A stretch of DNA of 64,000 nt from JABWBJ01 sp035646395 (lineage in GTDB: Bacteria; Gemmatimonadota; Gemmatimonadetes; Gemmatimonadales; Gemmatimonadaceae): the NCBI GenBank assembly GCA_035646395.1, contig DASRPK010000165.1, positions 5,390 through 69,389 of the forward strand. Reading direction: 5' to 3'. Shown here piece after piece: positions 26,650-35,743 of this stretch. The notes below the pieces were generated by a model. The model saw only the letters and a list, made by a program, of their open reading frames with translations. It did no database searches and was not told where the DNA came from. Within the stretch, counting starts at the first letter, position 1; the number at the start of each line of letters is the position of its first letter. The position numbers and the translations under genes were made by a program.

Positions 26650-27554
26650 TGGACACCGGCCAACCACTGCTGGTCGCCGATCGACTGCGCAAGCAGTATC
26701 GCAACGTCCAGGCGCTGAACAACGTCAGCTTCAACATCTACGACGGCATCACGGGGATTCTGGGCGAAAACGGCGCCGGCAAGAGTACGGCGATCAAGAT
26801 TTTTCTCGGACTCCTCACACCGACATCAGGCCGCGCGATGGTGCTGGGCGAAAATGCATCCGAGAACATCGCTGTGCGGTCGCGCCTGGGGTACATGCCC
26901 GAACACGACTGCCTTCCCTCACAGGTGAGCGCCGCCGAGTTCCTGACGCACATGGCGGAGGCGAGCGGGTTGCCCCCGTCGGTGGCGCGCACGCGGGCGG
27001 CCGACACGCTGCGGCACACGGGCCTGTTCGAGGAGCGATACCGCTCGATCGGCGGATATTCCACCGGCATGAAGCAACGGGTGAAGCTCGGTCAGGCCCT
27101 GGTACATGACCCGGCGTTCGTCTTCCTGGACGAGCCGACCGCGGGCCTCGACCCGTTAGGCCGTGAGGAAATGCTCGAGCTGGTCCGGAAGACCCACCGG
27201 GATTTCGGCATCAGCGTGCTCTTCTCCTCGCACCTCATGGCCGATGTCGAGCGCACCTGCGATCGCATCATCGTCCTCCAGGGTGGCCAGCTCGTTGAAT
27301 CGGGAGAGGTCGGGCACTTCACGAAGGAGACGGAAACGGTCTTCATCGAAGTCGATACCAACCGTGAGGCACTGGTGGCGGCACTGGAACGGCGCGGCAT
27401 CCGCTCAACGATGGACGGCAGCGGCCTCACGATCGAGGGACCCGACGAGACGGTGTACGACCACATCCGGGACTCGCTGGTGGAATCCCAGGCGGCGCTG
27501 CGCCGCATGGCTCCGCGCCGGCGCGCGCTCACTGAACTGTTCGAACGCGCATGA
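26649..27554 (+). CDS. ABC transporter ATP-binding protein (first of two)
   Basis: 301 residues from ATG 26649, which overlaps the Sel1 gene stop (TGATG). Walker A is GENGAGKST, the Q-loop is in GYMPEHD, the signature is YSTGMKQRVKLG, Walker B FVFLDEPTAGLDP and the H-loop SSHLM. The C-terminal 80 residues form the extension typical of NatA/CcmA-type exporters. It is coupled by ATGA to a permease gene. The substrate is not predictable. Confidence 0.93.
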   Translation: MDTGQPLLVADRLRKQYRNVQALNNVSFNIYDGITGILGENGAGKSTAIKIFLGLLTPTSGRAMVLGENASENIAVRSRLGYMPEHDCLPSQVSAAEFLTHMAEASGLPPSVARTRAADTLRHTGLFEERYRSIGGYSTGMKQRVKLGQALVHDPAFVFLDEPTAGLDPLGREEMLELVRKTHRDFGISVLFSSHLMADVERTCDRIIVLQGGQLVESGEVGHFTKETETVFIEVDTNREALVAALERRGIRSTMDGSGLTIEGPDETVYDHIRDSLVESQAALRRMAPRRRALTELFERA

Positions 27555-28489
27555 CGGCACCGACAACGAGCCGTGTCGCAAGCGGCAAGGGACACGAGGG
27601 CACCGTCTTCGACATCGGCTACCGGAATTACACCGGTGAGCGTGAGGGTCGGAGCCGGTCCCGCATGGCGATCTACAAGGACGGGATCCGTATCGCGCTG
27701 GGGTTCGGCCGCGGGGGACGCGCGAAGATCCTGCCCTGGCTCTTCATGGCGGTGCTGTCGGCGATTGGTCTCATCATGGCGATGATCGCCGGTGCGGCGG
27801 AACGCCTCGCAGGCCCCGGGGCGGCGCAGCAGCTGAACCTGCCCACGCATAACGATTTCTACAGCATCGCCGCGACCATCATGTTCGTGTTCGCGTCGAT
27901 TGTCTCGCCGGAGCTGCTGTGCCGGGATCGCCGGGAAGGCACGATCAACCTGTATCTGGTTCGCCCGCTGACCGGATCGGATTACATCGTGTCGCGCTGG
28001 GGCGCTTTCATGGTCGTGTTCCTGGTGGCGGCCTGGCTGCCGCAAGTGATCCTGTTCCTTGGACTGGCGATGGGTGACCGCGTCCCCCTGGAGTACCTCC
28101 AGGCGCATTGGATGGACGTGCCACGGTTCCTCACCGCGGGCCTGGCCATGGCGGCCTTTGCAACGACCCTGGCCATGTTGACGGCGTCATTCACCACGCG
28201 ACGCGCCTACGCGTCCGTGTTTCTGGTCGGGCTGTTCCTGATCTCGATGCCATTCACGGTGGGACTGGCGCAGGAAATCGGTGGCATGGCAGGCCAGTGG
28301 ATCTCGATGTTCAGCCTCCTGAACATCCCGTTACACGTGAACGACGTGATTTTCGGTGAGCCGACGGAGCTGACCGAAGAAGCGCCGGCGCGAGCGTTCG
28401 GGTCAGCCGCGCTGGTGGGCTGGTATTTCCTCTGGACTGCCGGGGCAGCCACGCTGCTCTGGTGGCGTTACCGGAGGCTCACGCCGTGA
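27551..28489 (+). CDS. ABC-2-type transporter permease
   Basis: 312 residues. The first 60 residues are hydrophilic with a YRNYTGEREG motif seen in some ABC-2 permeases, followed by six predicted membrane segments. CRDRREGTINLYLVRPLTGSDY is the usual cytoplasmic coupling region with the E-G-T pattern of ABC-2 permeases. It sits between two ATPase genes with four-base overlaps on each side (ATGA before, GTGA after). Confidence 0.85.
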   Translation: MTAPTTSRVASGKGHEGTVFDIGYRNYTGEREGRSRSRMAIYKDGIRIALGFGRGGRAKILPWLFMAVLSAIGLIMAMIAGAAERLAGPGAAQQLNLPTHNDFYSIAATIMFVFASIVSPELLCRDRREGTINLYLVRPLTGSDYIVSRWGAFMVVFLVAAWLPQVILFLGLAMGDRVPLEYLQAHWMDVPRFLTAGLAMAAFATTLAMLTASFTTRRAYASVFLVGLFLISMPFTVGLAQEIGGMAGQWISMFSLLNIPLHVNDVIFGEPTELTEEAPARAFGSAALVGWYFLWTAGAATLLWWRYRRLTP

Positions 28490-29409
28490 ACAGCGATCCG
28501 GTCATTCGTGTCGACGGCGTCTCCCGCTGGTTCGGCAGTGTCGTCGCCGTCAGTGACGTGTCCTTCACCATCTCCCGGGGCATCACGGGGCTGCTGGGGC
28601 CTAACGGGGCCGGCAAGACAACCCTGATGCGCATGATTACCGGCCTTGCCGCCACATCGAGCGGGACGGTGACGATGTTCGGCCAGCCGGTGCGTGACAA
28701 TCCGCCGCTATACCGGCGGATCGGCGTGATGTCCGAGCACGAAACGGTGTACGGATTCATGAAGGGCCGCGAGTTCGTGGAGATGATGGGCCGCCTTCGC
28801 GGGGTTCAGGATATCAACGCGGCAACGGATCGCGCCATCGCCATGGTTGACCTGGCCGACGCGCAGCATCGGACGATGGACACATATTCACGCGGGATGC
28901 GGCAGCGCATGCGTCTCGCCGCCACGCTCGTCCACGATCCGGAAGTCCTCATTCTCGACGAACCGCTGAACGGTGCGGATCCGCGACAACGCGTTCACTT
29001 CCAGCGTCTACTTCGACAGCTCGCGGCGGAGGGCAGGACCATCGTGTTGTCGTCGCACATTCTCGAGGAAGTCGAGCAACTCGCAGAGACGGTTTTGCTG
29101 ATCGTGAACGGCAAGCTCGCCGCGTCAGGCGGGTTCCGTGCGATTCGCGCCGCACTCAACCAGCGCCCGTATCACGTGCGGGTGATGTGCGACGATCCGC
29201 GGCGCCTGGCGTCCGCAATCGTTGGACTGCCTTCGGTGGATGCGGTGAACGTCGACCCTGATGGGGCGCTGGTCGTGCTCAGCCGAAACGTGCTGGACCT
29301 CCAGATCGAACTGCCACGCCTCGCTCAATCGGCAGCGATCCGGCTGCGACGAGTCGAACCGCTCGACGACTCGCTGGAAAGCGTCTTTGGCTACCTGGTG
29401 GAGGGTTAG
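28486..29409 (+). CDS. ABC transporter ATP-binding protein (second of two)
   Basis: 307 residues from GTG 28486, chosen because it gives a four-base GTGA overlap with the permease and matches the family start. Walker A GPNGAGKTT, Q-loop in GVMSEHET, signature YSRGMRQRMRLA, Walker B VLILDEPLNGADP, H-loop SSHIL. In the D-loop region the usual GLDP is GADP here. The C-terminal extension is about 90 residues. The substrate is unknown. Confidence 0.92.
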   Translation: MNSDPVIRVDGVSRWFGSVVAVSDVSFTISRGITGLLGPNGAGKTTLMRMITGLAATSSGTVTMFGQPVRDNPPLYRRIGVMSEHETVYGFMKGREFVEMMGRLRGVQDINAATDRAIAMVDLADAQHRTMDTYSRGMRQRMRLAATLVHDPEVLILDEPLNGADPRQRVHFQRLLRQLAAEGRTIVLSSHILEEVEQLAETVLLIVNGKLAASGGFRAIRAALNQRPYHVRVMCDDPRRLASAIVGLPSVDAVNVDPDGALVVLSRNVLDLQIELPRLAQSAAIRLRRVEPLDDSLESVFGYLVEG

Positions 29410-30122
29410 TGCGCTCGGTTTATCTCCTCACGCTCCGCCAGCTCTCCGGCAGGTGGCGACTTGTCATCATGACGGTCCTCGCCTCACTGCCGATCATCAT
29501 GGCGGTCCTGACCCTGCGCGATGACGACGCGCCGTCGACCGCCCAATTCGACATCGTTGTGCTGAGCTCGATGCTCGTCGGTTCGATTCTACCGCTGATA
29601 GTCCTCGCGACCGGAGCGGCGGCGTTTTCGAATGAGATCGAGGACCGGACGATTGCGAACCTGACGCTGGCGCCAATCCCGCGCTGGCAGATCCTGGTGC
29701 CGAAGCTCCTCGCCACGATTACACTCGCCGCTCCGTTCATCGCGGTAAGCGCGTTCGTGACGAGTCATGTCGCATTCCTCGCCGACGGGCGGGCGACGAT
29801 GGCGGTCGTCATCGCTTCAGTTGCTGCCGTGGCCTTGTATGCCTCGGCGTTCACGTGGCTTGGCCTGGTGAGTACACAGGCGATCGGCATCGGCCTGCTC
29901 TACATCGTGCTCTGGGAAGGGCTGTTCGCCGGCTTCGTGGCCGGTGTGCGATTGCTGAGCATACGCCATTACGCGATCGGCATCATGCACGGGCTCGACC
30001 CGCGGCGGTTCGCCCAGGGAAGCCATCTTGGCTTCGTTCCGGTGATCGTGGTATCGCTGGCAGTGTTTTCGCTCTTCGCCTTCCTGTCGATACGACGGTT
30101 GCGACGGATGGATATTCCTTAA
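29409..30122 (+). CDS. ABC-2-type transporter permease (second)
   Basis: 237 residues from GTG 29409, one base overlapping the ATPase stop. Six membrane segments are visible (first at about 18-36, last near the C-terminus). FSNEIEDRTIANLTLAPIPRWQILVPKLLAT is the coupling region. It is smaller than the first permease. The operon Sel1-ATPase-permease-ATPase-permease ends here, directly before a heptamer array. Confidence 0.87.
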   Translation: MRSVYLLTLRQLSGRWRLVIMTVLASLPIIMAVLTLRDDDAPSTAQFDIVVLSSMLVGSILPLIVLATGAAAFSNEIEDRTIANLTLAPIPRWQILVPKLLATITLAAPFIAVSAFVTSHVAFLADGRATMAVVIASVAAVALYASAFTWLGLVSTQAIGIGLLYIVLWEGLFAGFVAGVRLLSIRHYAIGIMHGLDPRRFAQGSHLGFVPVIVVSLAVFSLFAFLSIRRLRRMDIP

Positions 30123-30123
30123 G

Positions 30124-30168
30124 AGCAAGAAGCAAGAAGCAAGAAGCAAGAAGCAAGAAGCAAGAAGC
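30124..30168. repeat. Heptamer tandem array between convergent genes
   Basis: Six perfect copies of AGCAAGA from 30124 to 30165, then a partial copy. It fills the 52-base gap between the convergent stops of the permease and BrkB genes. Confidence 0.95.
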
Positions 30169-30174
30169 GGAAAT

Positions 30175-31062
30175 CTACTGACTCGCCGTGGTGACCACTT
30201 CGCGATGCTCGACATGTACGGCGCCGTTTTCCGGTTTCTTGCTCGAGCCACGGCGCTCCGCCCACGCCTGTGTAAACTCGGCGCCTAACAAGACGATCAT
30301 GCCTGCGTAGTAGATCCAGACCAGGACCACCGCGAGTGCACCGGCCGCTCCATAGGCATCTCCCGGCGCGCTGCGGCCGAGATAAAAGCCGATTGCGAAC
30401 TTGCCGATCACAAAAAGCATCGAGGTGAACAGAGCCCCCGCCCACACGTCGCGCCAGGCGATCTCGGCATCGGGCAGGTAACGGAAGATGGTGGCGAACA
30501 TCACCGTGAGGACGGCCAGCGAGAGGGTGAGATCGAGAGTATACAACGCAGGTTCAGGAACGAACGTCAGCTTCGAACCTAACGCGCTGAGCACCGCCGA
30601 TACCGCCAGCGAGACCATCAGCAAAAATGCCACGGCCAGGATCATGCCGGCCGACAATACCCGTTTCGCGATGAACTGCTTCACACCGCCCTTCTTCGGA
30701 TCCGGCTTGACCTCCCACGCCTTGTTCAGGGCCCCCTGCAACTGCATGAACGCGCCAATGGCGCCGAGGAGCAAAGCCAGCGTGCCAAGTATCGTGGCAA
30801 TAATATTACCGGCGCCCGGCCTCTTGGCATTGGTCAACATCTCGCGGATCGCGCGTCCCCCCTCGTCACCGACGAGGGATGAGAACTGCGTTTCCAAGGT
30901 GCGTTCTACTTCGACCGGATCCCAGAAGACGCCAACAACGAGCGTCAACAGGATGAGCAGCGGGGGGAGTGCAAAGACCGTATAGTAGGCGAGCGCCGCG
31001 GCGCGAACCGAGCACTCATCCTCGCTGAAGTCTTTCAGGATGCGGCGGATGAATGACCACAT
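30175..31062 (-). CDS. YihY/virulence factor BrkB family membrane protein
   Basis: 295 residues with six membrane segments. RAAALAYYTVFALPPLLILL at about 20-40 is the family hallmark, followed by GAIGAFMQLQGALNKAWEV and AYGAAGALAVVLVWIYYAGMIVLLGAEFT near the C-terminus. The older name ribonuclease BN for this family was an error; the function is unknown. The cytoplasmic tail of about 30 residues is charged. It lies 7 bp after tamB in the same direction. Confidence 0.93.
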   Translation of the reverse strand: MWSFIRRILKDFSEDECSVRAAALAYYTVFALPPLLILLTLVVGVFWDPVEVERTLETQFSSLVGDEGGRAIREMLTNAKRPGAGNIIATILGTLALLLGAIGAFMQLQGALNKAWEVKPDPKKGGVKQFIAKRVLSAGMILAVAFLLMVSLAVSAVLSALGSKLTFVPEPALYTLDLTLSLAVLTVMFATIFRYLPDAEIAWRDVWAGALFTSMLFVIGKFAIGFYLGRSAPGDAYGAAGALAVVLVWIYYAGMIVLLGAEFTQAWAERRGSSKKPENGAVHVEHREVVTTASQ

Positions 31063-31069
31063 GGCTCAC

Positions 31070-34000
31070 CTACCAGCTGCGCGTCCAGAGCAGCATCCCC
31101 GCCAGCACCTGATACGGTTTCGGCAGGAGGCCTGACGTGAGGGATGGCGCCAACGGGTGGTATCGTGTCTCGAGGCTCGTGCGAACCCTGAACTGCTGCC
31201 CGAACCGGCGTTCGAGCGTTGCACCCGGAACGGCGAATGTGGCCCGGAACTGACCAACGAAGAATGTGTTCCGGTCGAGGTACTTCCCGACCTCGACCTG
31301 CGTACCACGCGCGAGCGTCCCGACGTCACCTAACGACAATCCCGGTGGCAGTTCCGCGGGCCGGATTCGCAACACGTCGACGGCTGTCCGCTCGCTCAGG
31401 TCCGCCTCGAGGTCGGCGTACAATGCGCCGAGGGCGACGCCGGCGAGCTGGCGGGTCGCCAGCGCGGCGACGTTGCCGGCAAGCGAGGATCCGCCCATTC
31501 CACCGCCCTCGAGTCCCGAGCCATTGAATTGCAGCAATGACGTCGAGGATTCGCCAAAGGCCAGGAACGAAATGAGGTCAGACTGCGTCAACGTGGGCTG
31601 CGCGTCACTACTCAGCGAGATGTTCGGGCGCTCGAGCGTGCCGCCGATGGTCACCTGGATGTCAAAGGGCGCTCGCCCCGCCTGACGCACCTCGTGCATC
31701 GCCAGCAGCTGCAGCGTGGGGTTCGACGCTGTACCCGTGAAGCGCACTGAACCTCGCGACACGCTGAATCGACGGCCATACAACTCGTAGTCGCCATAGT
31801 CCGAGTGCAAAGAACCTTTGACCGTTAATTCCTCGTCACCCGTGGCGCGCTCGATCTCGAGGTCGCCGAATATCTCGATGTTCGCTTCGCGAGAACGCGC
31901 CCAGGTCCCGCGACGCACCTCGAGCACGACATCGACGTTGGCGTTCTGCAGGATCGGCGACGGCGGCGCGATCTGCAATTCGCGAGTCAGCGATGTGTCA
32001 ACGAAGGCAAACAGTGCGGGATCACCTGTGTTGATAAGGTTGAACTGCTCGGGGTCCGGGATCCGCATGACGCCGTGCATAACGGTGACGGAGCCATTGA
32101 TGGAGAGCGTATCCAGAGGCCCGGTCAGGCCGAGTCGGGAGGACACAACAAGTTTTCCCTTTTCGTTGTCGAGCGCGCGCACTTCATCCGTGATGACGCG
32201 CACGTCGAGGACCGGGCGGGCCATGTCAGCAAGAAGCACGGAGCCCGTCACGCGGAATGGACCGCCGCTATATCCGACCAGCGTGTCGATCACGAGCCGG
32301 TTGTCAGCCATCCTCAGCGACCCTTTGGTGCTGGTCAGGGTCACGCCCGCAGTCCGCAGCCCCAGCCGCGGAACGTTGATGGCCAGTGCGCCCTCGTATT
32401 GCAGTCGCTCCCACGTGCCGCGCACCCCAATCCGGCCGCGTGCTTCGCCGTTCAGCACCGAGATCTCCTCGACAAAATCCTTGAGCGGTCCGAGCGGCAT
32501 GCTGTCACCTTCGAGGTCAATGCGTATCGGACCGGCGACCATTCGCGTTTCGATGCTGTCGGCGAGGGACAAGTCGATCGGCACCTCGCCGCTGATCTTC
32601 GCCAACGGGGCCACGTTGGCAACCGCGCGGCGCAGGTCTCCATCGAACCGGAGCCGGCGATCGGCATACGTGAACGTGGAGTGAACTTCGGGGAACGGCA
32701 CCTTGCGGTATACGTTCTCGCGCAACCCAACCGAGCCGCGAATGAGCGGCGTGGCCCGGGTGCCCTCGATGTCCGCTTCAAACGAGGCGATACCGTCGAT
32801 AGGCACGTCGGCTTGCAGCAGCGTCACCCAGGGCGCTAAGCGGAGGCTGTCGATACGCACCGTGAGCCGGCCGGGATCCTTGTCCGGCACCTCGCCATGC
32901 ACAAAAATCCGTCCGCGTCCCCTGCCGTCGCCGGACCGAAGGTCGAGGGAATCGATGGCCAGGCTCCCGCCCTTCCAGCGGATCGTGCTTTCCCTCGTGG
33001 ATTGCCAGGTAACGGAGTCCATGCGCAGGTTCACGTTCTGCAGGTGGACCTCACCGTGATCCGGATGCAGTGCATAACGAGCCTGGACCCGGTAGAGCGC
33101 GGTGTCGCCGGGGAAGACCTGGAGCGCAACATCTCCAGTACCCGCTCGATAGGTGGCCTTCACATGCGTGCTGTCGAACGCGAATCCGCTGACGCGAACA
33201 GAGTCCACACCCAGTTCAGCGTCCAGCCGCACGTCCTTCGTGCCGATATCGGTCACGGTGTAATCCAGTGATCCGCGCCCGATCTCGTTGCCGTTATAAA
33301 TGAGGTGATTCAGTGCCCCTTTCCCTTCAGCCGTGAAACGGGGAACGCCGCCCTTCAATGTCCCTGTCAACTTTGCCGAACCGCCTATCGAGTCGCGCGC
33401 GAGCCCGCCGGCAAGCTGCACTTCAGGGAGTTTGACCGGTCGCCGTGGATCCTGCCGGCGCGTCAGAACTGATGCGAGGCTGGAATCGGCTCGCGCGTCG
33501 GAGCGCACGGTATCACCGCGCATCGCCCGCGCCATCTGCTGCCTGACGAGTGGCCGCGGGTTCACCAGCGTCGTGTCGCCTGTCGCGATCCAGCGCTGCA
33601 AACCGCCGAGGTTCCTGACATCCACCACGTAGTTGAGCGTGCCATCGGTTCCTTCGACGAGCCCGAATGTGCCTGTCGCCGTGGCCACGGCGAACGGTGT
33701 CTGGACGCGAAGCGTGTCGACCTCAAGCCGGGCATTGCGCGCATCAGCGACAATGACTGCCTGCGTCACCTCGGTGCTGTCCACCGCGGAGTCCTGCAGA
33801 TGGATCGCCACGTGCGCATCAACTGTTCGTGAGGTGGTCCCCCGCCCTGTTATCGTCGCGGATCCGTTGAGATTCGTTACCGGGACAGTTGGCACCATCG
33901 CCTGGATGTTTACGCCGCGCAGCTGGGTGGTGGCCTGGTACGTCCGCGTGGCCGACTCGAGATCGAATGTGCCGTCGATGTTCGCCGTACCCGCCGGCAG

Positions 34001-35656
34001 CTGCAGGGCAAGCGTTGCCTTGAGATCACGCAATGTCCCGCGGATCTCGCCGGTCCCGCGAACGTCTCCACGAAAGTCCTTCCCCGGCGCAAATCGTTCC
34101 GCCAGTTCCAGCGACACCGGCTCGAGCCGCACCTTCAGATCCATGCGCATGTTGTCGCGAGGCGATACCGAGCCCTCGGCGACGATGGTGGAGGTCGCCT
34201 TTTCGCGATGGGTGACCGTGGCGCGACCGCTGAATTGCGTCGTGGACGATCCGGAGATCACCGCGTCGATGTTGGCCGTCCCACCAACAGGCATCTCGTT
34301 CATGAACTCGCGCGCCAATGAGACGGGAAGCGAGCGCACGTTGACGCGGAGGTTCCGGGCGCTCGTCACCTCTCCAGTGCCAAGGATCCCGCGCGCGGTG
34401 ACCCGGAACGGTGCATGTCGGGTCGGATCGTACGTGCCGTCGACGTCGGTGTTGAGCGCATTCGATGGACCGGAAAGCCTGGCCCTGCCGGTGAACGCAC
34501 CAGGGACCTTCACGCGGAGACCGGGAACGAGGCTTTCGAGCAACGTGGTCGTAAAGCGCGTAAAGCGGAGATCGGATTCCCGCAGTTCGATCATCTCCGG
34601 ATTCACTGCCATGCCGAAATGTCCGGAGATGCGCGAGTCGTCCACGGCCAGTCGCGCGTTGGTGAACTCGTACACGGAGGTCGCGGTGTCGCGGATCGTC
34701 GCCTTGAGATTGAGGCGGCCGCCGCCCCTGTCGGGCAGATCAGGATACAGCGCCTGGATGTCGGCAAAGGCCAGCGTATCGCTCTTGAGATCCAGATCGA
34801 CGTCGCCCGCCGATACGTGGTAGGTGAGCGCTCCCTCGAAGCGCGACGACGGCAGGCGCAGGTCGACGTCACGCAGCGTCACGCTGTCGGTGACGATCCG
34901 GACATCGCCTTCCATGTTCTTGATGACCACATCGGGCGCCTGCAACGGCGTCGCTTCCATGCTCAACTGCCTGACGCGGAACCCTATGGCGGTGCTATCG
35001 GGATGTGCAGCGACCAGGCGCGGAATACGCGCGTTGATGTCGCGAAACTCCATCGTCTGCCGCAAAGTCGAACCTACCCGCTCGACCCTGAGCCGCGTTT
35101 CCCGTGCCAGAGCGCGCGCCGCGCTGTCGCCCACCGTCTGCCTGACAGCTTCATCGCCGGGAAACGGCTGGTGCACCAGCAGCGTGCCGTTGCGAATCGT
35201 TATGCCCCGGAGGTCGACCCAGGATCCGAAGCCGGTGCTGACCTCACCGGTAGCGGTGTCGCCGCTGGCGAAGATGCGCCGATAATTCCAGCTGCCACCG
35301 GGAGTGCGCGACAACGTGACGACCGGGCGCTCGAGCTCGAGGGAGCGAACGACGATGCGCCGGGACAGTAACGGCCCGAAGGCGACCCGCGCTCGAACGC
35401 GATCCGCGATCAGGAACGGTTGTCCGTCTTCATCGAGGATCGACACATCGACCAGGTCAAACCGATCGAGCAGGTTTCCGTCGATCCGACCAACGATCAG
35501 CTCTCCCTTGACGATGTCACGCATGGCGTCCAGCGCGAGTCGCCGCACCCGCTCACGGCCGTAATACGTGCCGTTCAGCACCACCACCCCAATGACGATG
35601 AGGAGCAGGAGTGCGGCGACGGCCAACAGGGAAGACTTCGCGAAACGAGACATCAC
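31070..35656 (-). CDS. tamB: Translocation and assembly module protein TamB
   Basis: 1528 residues, a very long beta-rich periplasmic protein. The N-terminal membrane anchor (about 9-28, LLAVAALLLLIVIGVVVLN) keeps it in the inner membrane. Long repetitive beta-helix segments fill the middle. The C-terminal TamB domain (DUF490) has IRGSVGLREN, YEGALAINVPRLG, GTASNPTLQLLAM and LIGSFLAF-like LISFLAFGESSTSL, and ends close to the family C-terminus. TamB works with TamA in outer-membrane protein or lipid delivery. It lies next to the TamA-like gene, separated by a heptamer array, and upstream of brkB. Confidence 0.94.
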   Translation of the reverse strand: MMSRFAKSSLLAVAALLLLIVIGVVVLNGTYYGRERVRRLALDAMRDIVKGELIVGRIDGNLLDRFDLVDVSILDEDGQPFLIADRVRARVAFGPLLSRRIVVRSLELERPVVTLSRTPGGSWNYRRIFASGDTATGEVSTGFGSWVDLRGITIRNGTLLVHQPFPGDEAVRQTVGDSAARALARETRLRVERVGSTLRQTMEFRDINARIPRLVAAHPDSTAIGFRVRQLSMEATPLQAPDVVIKNMEGDVRIVTDSVTLRDVDLRLPSSRFEGALTYHVSAGDVDLDLKSDTLAFADIQALYPDLPDRGGGRLNLKATIRDTATSVYEFTNARLAVDDSRISGHFGMAVNPEMIELRESDLRFTRFTTTLLESLVPGLRVKVPGAFTGRARLSGPSNALNTDVDGTYDPTRHAPFRVTARGILGTGEVTSARNLRVNVRSLPVSLAREFMNEMPVGGTANIDAVISGSSTTQFSGRATVTHREKATSTIVAEGSVSPRDNMRMDLKVRLEPVSLELAERFAPGKDFRGDVRGTGEIRGTLRDLKATLALQLPAGTANIDGTFDLESATRTYQATTQLRGVNIQAMVPTVPVTNLNGSATITGRGTTSRTVDAHVAIHLQDSAVDSTEVTQAVIVADARNARLEVDTLRVQTPFAVATATGTFGLVEGTDGTLNYVVDVRNLGGLQRWIATGDTTLVNPRPLVRQQMARAMRGDTVRSDARADSSLASVLTRRQDPRRPVKLPEVQLAGGLARDSIGGSAKLTGTLKGGVPRFTAEGKGALNHLIYNGNEIGRGSLDYTVTDIGTKDVRLDAELGVDSVRVSGFAFDSTHVKATYRAGTGDVALQVFPGDTALYRVQARYALHPDHGEVHLQNVNLRMDSVTWQSTRESTIRWKGGSLAIDSLDLRSGDGRGRGRIFVHGEVPDKDPGRLTVRIDSLRLAPWVTLLQADVPIDGIASFEADIEGTRATPLIRGSVGLRENVYRKVPFPEVHSTFTYADRRLRFDGDLRRAVANVAPLAKISGEVPIDLSLADSIETRMVAGPIRIDLEGDSMPLGPLKDFVEEISVLNGEARGRIGVRGTWERLQYEGALAINVPRLGLRTAGVTLTSTKGSLRMADNRLVIDTLVGYSGGPFRVTGSVLLADMARPVLDVRVITDEVRALDNEKGKLVVSSRLGLTGPLDTLSINGSVTVMHGVMRIPDPEQFNLINTGDPALFAFVDTSLTRELQIAPPSPILQNANVDVVLEVRRGTWARSREANIEIFGDLEIERATGDEELTVKGSLHSDYGDYELYGRRFSVSRGSVRFTGTASNPTLQLLAMHEVRQAGRAPFDIQVTIGGTLERPNISLSSDAQPTLTQSDLISFLAFGESSTSLLQFNGSGLEGGGMGGSSLAGNVAALATRQLAGVALGALYADLEADLSERTAVDVLRIRPAELPPGLSLGDVGTLARGTQVEVGKYLDRNTFFVGQFRATFAVPGATLERRFGQQFRVRTSLETRYHPLAPSLTSGLLPKPYQVLAGMLLWTRSW

Positions 35657-35712
35657 AGTGATAGTGGCTGGTTGCGGGTACTGGTTGGCAAGGTCTGGTA
35701 CTGGGTGCTGGA

Positions 35713-35740
35713 GGTCGCTGGTCGCTGGTCGCTGGTCGCT
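35713..35740. repeat. Heptamer tandem array between tamA and tamB
   Basis: Four perfect copies of GGTCGCT, preceded from about 35665 by degenerate GG(T)ACTGG- and GCTGG-rich sequence. It lies in the 87-base gap between the tamA stop and the tamB start. Confidence 0.9.
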
Positions 35741-35743
35741 GAC

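Noticed and set aside
30124..30168. CRISPR array
   Set aside because: The unit is only 7 bp with no spacers and no cas genes nearby.
34415..35371. A 318-codon plus-strand frame
   Set aside because: It is entirely antisense to tamB and has low-complexity, His/Arg-rich composition typical of a shadow frame.
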